Assembly (NCBI RefSeq): GCF_028690125.1
Contig: NZ_JAQVBV010000003.1
Coordinates: 62,001-126,000, forward strand
Origin: Bacteroides sp.
GTDB lineage: Bacteria > Bacteroidota > Bacteroidia > Bacteroidales > Bacteroidaceae
DNA length: 64,000 bases
Direction: 5' to 3'
Shown here: positions 20,601 to 28,537 of the stretch, piece after piece
How the letters are laid out: the number at the start of each line of letters is the position of its first letter
How positions within the stretch are numbered: position 1 is the first letter of the stretch
The notes under the pieces: generated by a model
Seen by the model: only the letters and a program-made list of their open reading frames with translations
Databases searched by the model: none
What the model was told of the DNA's origin: nothing
Program-made: the position numbers and the translations under genes

Positions 20601-20740
20601 TTCACGATAACGTTTACACCGATGAGTGGCTCTTTATTTGGGTCAGTAACGATACCCGTTACTTCTATTTGTTGCTCTTGGGCATAGGAAGCACTGATAC
20701 ATCCTATCACTAACAAAAATAGAAAGAATATTTTTTTCAT
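17678..20740 (-). CDS. SusC-family TonB-dependent transporter
   Basis: 1020 aa; signal peptide, carboxypeptidase-regulatory-like N-domain ([38 protein letters not shown]), plug ([34 protein letters not shown]), barrel. Confidence 0.97.
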   Translation of the reverse strand: [1020 protein letters not shown]

Positions 20741-20762
20741 ATATTTTATGTCTTTTATAGTA

Positions 20763-22205
20763 TTACTCAGTCCTTAGATAACGAACGCAATGATTTCCTG
20801 TATCACCAATATAGAATGTTTCTTCACCTTCTTCGTAAGTTATAGCACGTGCTCCATTGAAGCGTGCTTCATGTAATGGATCACCATCAATATATCCAGT
20901 AAAACTGTTGTCTACTGTATAATTACTACGTCCTGCAATGATAGTAGCAACTCCTTCAGGAGTGATTTTCCAGATACAATGTCCTTCCTGATCCGCTAGA
21001 TAGAAATCGTAAACATCGTCTCTACCTTCCTGAACATATTTAGGATTCTTCACGAAATTTCCTCCCCAAGGACGACCGAAACGAGCCAACGCACCGGGGC
21101 CTTCTTTAACTAATCCAGCGTTTTCGTAGTTGTCATATTGTCCCACTAAAAGTGTAGGAGCCTTAAGATCTTTAGCTATAGGATCATATTCACTTTTATA
21201 AATAGCACCATTATACCGACCAAATATATAGACGTACTTTCCTTCCGGATGAGCTTTCAATTTTATTTGCTGACCTCCTCCTGTAACAAAATGGAAACAA
21301 GTAGTGGCACTCCCGTCTATAAAAGGAACTCCGCCTTTACGCATCAGTTTCATGACAGCTCCGGTTTTCCAACTTGTAAAGAACGTTGTACCATCCGGCA
21401 TATAAGCTATAGCATAGGTACATGAACTATAACAGTACGGACGTAATTTCTGAAAACCTTCTGAACGTAGTAGATAGTGGATGTTAGGCATTGAAACATT
21501 ACCCAGATCACCTTGACCGTTGTCATCTGCGATCAGCAATGTATCACCATCGGTAGAAAATGTAAAAGTCTGCATCTTATCTGCTCGAGAGCCCGCATAG
21601 AGTGTTTTTACTTCTTTTTTGGTTAGATTAATAGTACGAAGACCATGACTTCCACCTTCATAATTGCAAGTGAATATTATCTTGTCTCCATTTTCCGGTT
21701 TAGGATCGAACATCATCCAGTCGGATGTTGGCACTCCGGCGCCTTCAGAAAATAAACCGTCTTGAAAAGGTGCAGCTCCGGTTTGGGAATTAAAATTCCT
21801 CAACAACGTTCCAACTACCATTTTAGACAAATAATTAAAGCGTTGGTCAAATGTGTAATCTACCGCTTTATTACCGTCTTTGTCGTCGATAATAATTTTA
21901 ATGTCGCCATCGTAAGCACGTGCAGGAAGCATACAATGGATTTTTGAACCGTTCGACGCAATAACCGCTGCTTTTTGTCCACCAACAGTTACATGAATCT
22001 TAGACTCATCGGTACCAAAATTTGATCCGGTGATGTACATTCGAGTTCGTACACCACCCTCTTTAGGAGTGAAATCCGTAAACTCTGTTGGCTTTGATGT
22101 ATCAACCGGTGTGGTTACCCACGTCCCCGGAGTGACTTCATCGCTACCGCAGCTAGCTAAAAACATACTACACATCACAAATGTGTAAAGCAAGTGTTTA
22201 TCCAT
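20763..22205 (-). CDS. IPT/TIG plus NHL-type repeat lipoprotein (PUL surface protein)
   Basis: Lipobox FLASCGSDE; TIG-like FTPKEGGVRTRMYITGSNFGTDESKIHVTVGGQKAAV; NHL/propeller repeats DQEGHCIWKITPEGVATIIAG and IGDTGNHCVRYL. Confidence 0.82.
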   Translation of the reverse strand: MDKHLLYTFVMCSMFLASCGSDEVTPGTWVTTPVDTSKPTEFTDFTPKEGGVRTRMYITGSNFGTDESKIHVTVGGQKAAVIASNGSKIHCMLPARAYDGDIKIIIDDKDGNKAVDYTFDQRFNYLSKMVVGTLLRNFNSQTGAAPFQDGLFSEGAGVPTSDWMMFDPKPENGDKIIFTCNYEGGSHGLRTINLTKKEVKTLYAGSRADKMQTFTFSTDGDTLLIADDNGQGDLGNVSMPNIHYLLRSEGFQKLRPYCYSSCTYAIAYMPDGTTFFTSWKTGAVMKLMRKGGVPFIDGSATTCFHFVTGGGQQIKLKAHPEGKYVYIFGRYNGAIYKSEYDPIAKDLKAPTLLVGQYDNYENAGLVKEGPGALARFGRPWGGNFVKNPKYVQEGRDDVYDFYLADQEGHCIWKITPEGVATIIAGRSNYTVDNSFTGYIDGDPLHEARFNGARAITYEEGEETFYIGDTGNHCVRYLRTE

Positions 22206-22901
22206 AAATTAAACAATTAAAAAGGTTAATAAAAAGGTATATTATATAAGTATTTAGTATTCTACAGAGCTTGCATTATAACACCAACTGTTTGCAATTT
22301 TTCGGATAACTAAAGTGACCTGTATTTATTGTATCCAGTAGGTATTTTATGTTACTAGTTCTCAAATAATATTTAAGTTTAACATCCACACTAACATTGT
22401 TTTTTTCTTTGATTGAGTAGCTTCCGGCATATTGTAAGGCTGTTTTTCTTGCCAACATGACATAAGGCAAATTATGCCATCTTGTGCTGAAAAATTAAAT
22501 GAATAGATAACTGGTATTAATACGTTGATTACTTGGTGTGTATATATTATATTGTAAAATATATATTATGCAATAACTATAGATTGACGATGTAACAATT
22601 ACTCAAAAAAGTACATGGATAAATGAAGGAACATTTTTAATATTGTGTACTACATAAAATATACTGCATTAGAAATTTATAAAGATTTTATAAAATCAAT
22701 TAGAAAATGAGTAAAAAGAAACCGTAATGTTGTTGTTTGTGTAATAAGAAGAAATTCAAGGATATGATAGTGACAAAAGATTAATTGAGATATGATATAA
22801 ATAGCTAAATAAACAAGTATATCAATCTTTCTGCATATTTTTTCATATTTCTTTCAGAAAAAGATATATTTGTACCTAGTTAAATAAAACCTGTATATGA
22901 T

Positions 22902-24971
22902 ATGATAACAACCCAGTTGCTGTGTCCCGAAAGTATCGTAGTTGTAGGGGCTTCGAATAATGTACATAAGCCGGGTGGCGCTATATTAAAGAATTTGATA
23001 AATGGAGGATATCGTGGTGAGCTTAGAGCTGTGAATCCGAAAGAAAAAGAAGTGCAAGGAGTTCCGGCTTTTGCCGATGTAAAAGATATACCTGATACGG
23101 ATTTGGCTGTATTGGCTGTTCCGGCAGCCTTATGTCCGAATGTAGTCGATGTGTTGGCAAAGGAAAAAAAGACGAGAGCATTTATCATTCTTTCCGCCGG
23201 ATTTGGTGAAGAAACACAAGAAGGGGCATTACTTGAACAAAAGATATTAGAGACTGCTAATCAATATGGGGCATCTTTGATTGGTCCCAATTGTATTGGA
23301 TTAATGAATACTTGTCATCATAGTGTGTTTAGCCAGCCTATTCCGAATTTGAATCCTAAGGGGGTGGATTTAATTTCCAGTTCCGGTGCTACAGCTGTAT
23401 TTATTCTGGAGAGTGCGGTAACGAAAGGTTTGCAGTTTAACTCTGTATGGTCTGTAGGAAATGCCAAACAAATTGGGGTAGAAGATGTACTTCAGTTTAT
23501 GGACGAACATTTTGATCCGGAAAGAGATTCTCATCTTAAATTACTTTATATTGAGAGCATCAAAAAACCGGATAGATTGTTGTTCCATGCCTCATCTTTA
23601 ATCAGGAAAGGTTGTAAGATAGCGGCTATTAAAGCTGGAAGTTCGGAAAGTGGAAGCCGTGCAGCTTCTTCGCATACAGGAGCAATTGCTAGTTCGGATT
23701 CAGCAGTTGAAGCTTTGTTCCGTAAGGCGGGAATTGTTCGTTGCTTTTCCCGTGAGGAACTCACTACTGTGGGATGTGTTTTTACTTTACCGGAACTAAA
23801 AGGAAAAAATTTCGCAATCATTACTCATGCCGGTGGCCCCGGAGTGATGCTGACTGATGCCTTAAGTAAAGGTGGTTTAAATGTTCCCAAGTTGGAAGGA
23901 GCGCAGGTGGAAGCGCTGAAAGCCCAACTTTTTCCCGGTGCAGCAGTAGGCAATCCGATTGATATTCTTGCTACCGGAACGCCGGAACATCTCCGTACTT
24001 GTATTGATTATTGTGAGGAGAAATTTGAGAATATTGATGCTGTGATGGCTATCTTTGGTACACCTGGCCTAGTGACGATGTTTGAAATGTACGATGTACT
24101 TCATGAGAAAATGCAGACTTGCCGCAAACCCATTTTTCCGATCCTCCCTTCTATAAATACTGCCGGAGCAGAGGTTGCTGCATTTCTGGCAAAAGGACAT
24201 GTGAACTTTGCGGATGAAGTGACCTTGGGAACTGCCCTTTCTCGTATAGTGAACGCTCCCAAACCGGCGGCACCGGAGATTGAACTTTTTGGAGTAGATG
24301 TTCCGAGGATTCGTCGTATCATTGATTCTATCCCGGAGGATGGTTACATCGAACCTCATTATGTACAAGCTTTGCTCCATGCAGCCGGAATTACGATTGT
24401 GGATGAATTTGTATCTGATAAGAAAGAAGAAGTTATTGCTTTTGCTCATCGTTGTGGATTTCCGGTTGTTGCTAAAGTAGTAGGTCCCGTACATAAGTCG
24501 GATGTCGGGGGAGTTTCTCTCAATATTAAAGGAGAACAATATTTAGCTTTAGAATTTGATCGAATGATGAAGATTCCCGAAGCTCGTGCGGTAATGGTTC
24601 AGCCAATGTTGAAAGGAACCGAACTGTTTATCGGTGCCAAATATGAAGAAAGATTTGGTCATGTAGTACTTTGTGGATTGGGAGGTATTTTTGTAGAAGT
24701 ACTGAAAGACGTATCTTCAGGTTTGGCTCCCCTTTCTTATGAGGAAGCCTATTCTATGATTCATTCTTTGCGTGCTTATAAGATCATTCAGGGAACTCGT
24801 GGACAAAAAGGAGTGAATGAAGATAAATTTGCAGAGATTATAGTCCGTTTGTCTACACTTCTCCGGTTTGCAACAGAGATAAAAGAGATGGATATCAATC
24901 CACTTCTGGCCACAGATAAATCTGTGATAGCAGTAGATGCACGCATTCGGATTGAGAGAACAGATCAGTAA
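22902..24971 (+). CDS. NDP-forming acyl/acetyl-CoA synthetase (fused alpha-beta, AcdAB-like)
   Basis: CoA-binding VVGASNNVHKPGGAILKNLINGGYRGELRAVNPK; active-site His context SSHTGAIASSDSAVEALFRKAGIVRC; ATP-grasp HKSDVGGVSLNIK. Confidence 0.9.
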   Translation: MITTQLLCPESIVVVGASNNVHKPGGAILKNLINGGYRGELRAVNPKEKEVQGVPAFADVKDIPDTDLAVLAVPAALCPNVVDVLAKEKKTRAFIILSAGFGEETQEGALLEQKILETANQYGASLIGPNCIGLMNTCHHSVFSQPIPNLNPKGVDLISSSGATAVFILESAVTKGLQFNSVWSVGNAKQIGVEDVLQFMDEHFDPERDSHLKLLYIESIKKPDRLLFHASSLIRKGCKIAAIKAGSSESGSRAASSHTGAIASSDSAVEALFRKAGIVRCFSREELTTVGCVFTLPELKGKNFAIITHAGGPGVMLTDALSKGGLNVPKLEGAQVEALKAQLFPGAAVGNPIDILATGTPEHLRTCIDYCEEKFENIDAVMAIFGTPGLVTMFEMYDVLHEKMQTCRKPIFPILPSINTAGAEVAAFLAKGHVNFADEVTLGTALSRIVNAPKPAAPEIELFGVDVPRIRRIIDSIPEDGYIEPHYVQALLHAAGITIVDEFVSDKKEEVIAFAHRCGFPVVAKVVGPVHKSDVGGVSLNIKGEQYLALEFDRMMKIPEARAVMVQPMLKGTELFIGAKYEERFGHVVLCGLGGIFVEVLKDVSSGLAPLSYEEAYSMIHSLRAYKIIQGTRGQKGVNEDKFAEIIVRLSTLLRFATEIKEMDINPLLATDKSVIAVDARIRIERTDQ

Positions 24972-24987
24972 TTGTATTGATTGGGAT

Positions 24988-25033
24988 GCAAGCTATATCG
25001 TTATGAAAATGATGTTTACAGCTTGTGCTTTTT
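24988..25033 (+). terminator. Possible terminator after the acyl-CoA synthetase gene
   Basis: GCAAGCT (24988-24994) and AGCTTGTGC (25020-25028) arms, then TTTTTAA; long nested loop. Confidence 0.4.
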
Positions 25034-25213
25034 AATATTAACCGTTTCACTTTCGTGTTTGATATTTTGGTATTTGAAACGAACAAATGTTGCGGTTTTT
25101 ATTAGAATAGGTAGAATAAAGATGAAATATGAACGAGTATAGTGTACTATTTGTTTGATTCAATTTTTTTAGATTTTGATTCAAATGTTGCATTTGTGTT
25201 AAAAATATCAAGT

Positions 25214-25221
25214 TAGCTTTG
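25214..25221 (+). promoter_or_regulatory. Candidate Bacteroides -7 box
   Basis: TAGCTTTG (TAnnTTTG) with TTTG upstream at 25193-25196; 50 bp before the ATG at 25272. Confidence 0.45.
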
Positions 25222-25271
25222 CAACAATTAATCGAAATTCTTTTAAGTAACTATTGTAAACTGAAAATGTA

Positions 25272-26453
25272 ATGATAAACACACTTTTACATCTTAAACG
25301 ATTAACTTTGGCTTTTTCGCTCATAACGGGGCTTGTTTTTAGCCTATCTGCCAAACAAACCGAGATCTTTAAAATTTGTCATGGACCTTATTTACAAGAG
25401 ATTACTTCCGATGGTGTAAGTTTTATTTTTACTACGTCACTTCCTGCTTTTTCATGTATCGAACTACAAAAGCAAGGAGAAACACAATCTAAGATATATC
25501 GTCATACAGAATATGGTTTGCATGATGCATATAATACTTTCCATTCAATTCGGGCGGGGAAATTAGAACCGGGCACTACTTATAAATATCGCATCCGCAC
25601 TAAAGAGATACGTGAATTTAATCCTTATAAGATTGTTTTTGGTGATAGTATTACTTCTCAATGGTACTCTTTTCAAACTACCGACCCTCAAAGTAAAGGA
25701 GGTTCATTGTTCATTGTGAGTGATACTCATAACGATGCCAAAAAGTTGGAAACATTACTGAATCTTTGTGATTATAAGACCTGCGATGTTTTTCTTTATG
25801 CAGGTGATCTTATGAATTATATGGAGAATGATGAAACACCGTTCGAAGCATTCATTGATACCAGTGTGAAACTTTTTGCAACTTCTATCCCTTTTGAGAT
25901 GGTGAGAGGTAATCATGAAACGCGAGGAAAGCTGGCACGTACTTATCCGAAATTATTTCCGAAGACGACAAACAAAATATATAGTAGCCGTTTGGTGGGA
26001 GACATCATGATAGTGATGTTGGATTGCGGAGAAGATAAACCTGACAAAACTCCTGTTTATGCCGGATTAAATGATTTCGACAATTATCGCACTGAACAGG
26101 CAAAATGGTTAAAAGAACTGGTGAAAACAAAAGAATTTAAGAAGGCTAAATATCGAATCGTAATATCACACTTCCCAATGGTTAATTCTATTTCCGAAGG
26201 TCAGGATACTGATCATGGAATAGATGATCTGGCAGCTAAAATGTTACCAATTCTAAATAAAGCGAATATTAATATTATGATTTCCGGACATACTCATCGC
26301 TATGCTTTCTTTGAAACGGGTAGTGGAGGGAATAATTTTCCGGTTATTGTAGGAAGCAATCAAAGTGCTACTCGATTAGATATTCAAGATGGAGAGATTA
26401 AAGCAAAAGTAATAGATAAAGATGGAAAGATATTACTGGATACTAAGTTTTAA
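25272..26453 (+). CDS. Calcineurin-like metallophosphoesterase with N-terminal purple-acid-phosphatase-like domain
   Basis: Signal peptide; SDTHND, YAGDLMNYM, RGNHETRG, SGHTHRY metal-binding motifs. Confidence 0.9.
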   Translation: MINTLLHLKRLTLAFSLITGLVFSLSAKQTEIFKICHGPYLQEITSDGVSFIFTTSLPAFSCIELQKQGETQSKIYRHTEYGLHDAYNTFHSIRAGKLEPGTTYKYRIRTKEIREFNPYKIVFGDSITSQWYSFQTTDPQSKGGSLFIVSDTHNDAKKLETLLNLCDYKTCDVFLYAGDLMNYMENDETPFEAFIDTSVKLFATSIPFEMVRGNHETRGKLARTYPKLFPKTTNKIYSSRLVGDIMIVMLDCGEDKPDKTPVYAGLNDFDNYRTEQAKWLKELVKTKEFKKAKYRIVISHFPMVNSISEGQDTDHGIDDLAAKMLPILNKANINIMISGHTHRYAFFETGSGGNNFPVIVGSNQSATRLDIQDGEIKAKVIDKDGKILLDTKF

Positions 26454-26503
26454 TGAGATTGATAAAGTTATATCGTAAATTCTAAATATAAATTATACTT
26501 TTT

Positions 26504-28513
26504 ATGAAAAATAATAAAATGAAGAAGCTGATACTAATGATCACATGTGGAATGCTAGTGCTTTCCGCTCATGCACAGAAAGTGTTTAAACTTAATTCTC
26601 CGAGTGATAACTTGTGTGTAACAATTACTCCCGGCAAACAGTTGGCATATGATATCACCTGTAATGGAAGACAAATACTTGCTCCTTCTCCAATTTCTAT
26701 GACATTGGATAACGGACAAGTTTGGGGAAAGAATGCTCGTTTATCCGGCAGTAAACTAAAAAAAGTCGATCAGGTCGTTCCTTCTCCTTTCTATCGTGCA
26801 AAAGAGATAAAAGATCGCTATAATGAATTGGTACTGCGTTTTAATGGTGATTATTCGGTTGAGTTCCGTGCATATGACGATGGAGTGGCTTATCGTTTTG
26901 TCAGCCAAGTGAAAAAGCCGTTCAATGTGGTGAATGAGCAAGCGGACTTCTGTTTTCCTTTTGATGCGTCGGCAACTGTCCCTTATGTAAAAAGAGGAGA
27001 TGACGGTGATTTTAATTCACAGTTTTTTAATTCGTTCGAAAATGAATACGCTACAGATAATCTGTCGAAGTTGAATGGAAAACGTTTGATGTTTCTCCCT
27101 TTAGTGGTAGATGCCGGTGAGGGTGTTAAAGTGTGTATTACTGAAACTCATTTGGAGAATTATCCGGGACTTTACCTTTCTACAGCGAAGGGTGGCAACA
27201 GTTTGAGTGGTGTATTTGCTCCTTACCCCCAAAAAATGGTACAAGGCGGACATAATAATCTTCAAATGCTGGTGGAAGAACGCGAAGCGTATATTGCTAA
27301 AGTAGATAAGAAAAGGAGTTTTCCGTGGCGTATTGCTATTGTTACTACTTCGGATAAAGAGCTTGCTGCTAGTAATCTGAGTTATCTTCTGGCTGCTCCT
27401 TCCCGATTGCAGGATCTCTCTTGGGTTAAACCTGGAAAAGTTGCCTGGGACTGGTGGAACAATTGGAATCTGGAAGGTGTCAATTTTGAAACAGGTGTAA
27501 ATAATGCTACTTATAAAGCGTATATTGATTTTGCTTCGAAAAAGGGTATCGAATATGTGATTCTTGATGAGGGTTGGGCTGTAAATAAAAAAGCAGACTT
27601 GATGCAAGTAGTGAATGATATTAATCTGAAGGAACTGGTGGGTTATGCTAAAGCACAAAATGTAGGAATTATTTTGTGGGCTGGTTATCATGCTTTCGAT
27701 CGTGATATGGAGAATGTTTGCCGTCATTATGCCGAGATGGGTGTAAAAGGTTTTAAAGTGGACTTTATGGATCGTGATGACCAGTTGATGGCGGATTTCA
27801 ATTATCGCGCCGCGGCCATGTGTGCCAAATACAAATTGATCCTCGACTTGCATGGCACTTCTAAACCTGCGGGGCTGAATCGTACTTATCCCAATGTACT
27901 TAACTTTGAAGGTGTAAACGGATTAGAACAATTGAAGTGGAGTCCCGCTACGCTTGATCAGGTCAAATACGATGTGATGATTCCTTTTATTCGTCAGGTG
28001 TCGGGGCCGATGGATTACACGCAAGGTGCTATGCACAATGCGGCTAAAGGAAATTACTACCCTTGCAATTCGGAGCCAATGAGCCAAGGTACTCGTTGCC
28101 GCCAGTTGGCTTTGTATGTTATATTTGAATCTCCATTTAATATGTTATGTGACTCCCCGAGTAATTATATGCGTGAACAAGAATCTACTAATTTCATAGC
28201 AGAGATCCCTACCGTATGGGATGAAACTAAAGTTTTGGATGGTAAGATGGGTGAATATATTGTAACAGCACGGCGTGACGGTGATGTATGGTATGTTGGA
28301 GGAATCACTGACTGGAATATGAGAGAAATGACAATCGACCTTTCTTTCTTACCGGATGGAAACTATCAGGTAGAAGAATTCCGTGATGGATTGAATGCCC
28401 ACCGTAAAGGTACAGATTACTGTAGGGAAGAGAAAAGTCTATCTGCGGATAAGCAGTTGAAAGTGAAGATGTATCCGGGTGGAGGATATGCCGCTAAAAT
28501 TCAAATCAAGTAA
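26504..28513 (+). CDS. Glycoside hydrolase family 97
   Basis: GKVAWDWWNNWNLEGVNF, YVILDEGWA, KGFKVDFMDRDDQLMADFNYRAA, DLHGTSKPAGLNRTYPNVLNFEGVNG, GPMDYTQGAMHNA, NSEPMSQGTRCRQLALYVIFESPFNMLCDSPSNY. Confidence 0.95.
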   Translation: MKNNKMKKLILMITCGMLVLSAHAQKVFKLNSPSDNLCVTITPGKQLAYDITCNGRQILAPSPISMTLDNGQVWGKNARLSGSKLKKVDQVVPSPFYRAKEIKDRYNELVLRFNGDYSVEFRAYDDGVAYRFVSQVKKPFNVVNEQADFCFPFDASATVPYVKRGDDGDFNSQFFNSFENEYATDNLSKLNGKRLMFLPLVVDAGEGVKVCITETHLENYPGLYLSTAKGGNSLSGVFAPYPQKMVQGGHNNLQMLVEEREAYIAKVDKKRSFPWRIAIVTTSDKELAASNLSYLLAAPSRLQDLSWVKPGKVAWDWWNNWNLEGVNFETGVNNATYKAYIDFASKKGIEYVILDEGWAVNKKADLMQVVNDINLKELVGYAKAQNVGIILWAGYHAFDRDMENVCRHYAEMGVKGFKVDFMDRDDQLMADFNYRAAAMCAKYKLILDLHGTSKPAGLNRTYPNVLNFEGVNGLEQLKWSPATLDQVKYDVMIPFIRQVSGPMDYTQGAMHNAAKGNYYPCNSEPMSQGTRCRQLALYVIFESPFNMLCDSPSNYMREQESTNFIAEIPTVWDETKVLDGKMGEYIVTARRDGDVWYVGGITDWNMREMTIDLSFLPDGNYQVEEFRDGLNAHRKGTDYCREEKSLSADKQLKVKMYPGGGYAAKIQIK

Positions 28514-28537
28514 TTTTGTAATATTTGAAATATAATA

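Noticed and set aside
27101-27853. 250-aa - strand ORF
   Set aside because: Antisense to the GH97 gene, which has clear conserved motifs.
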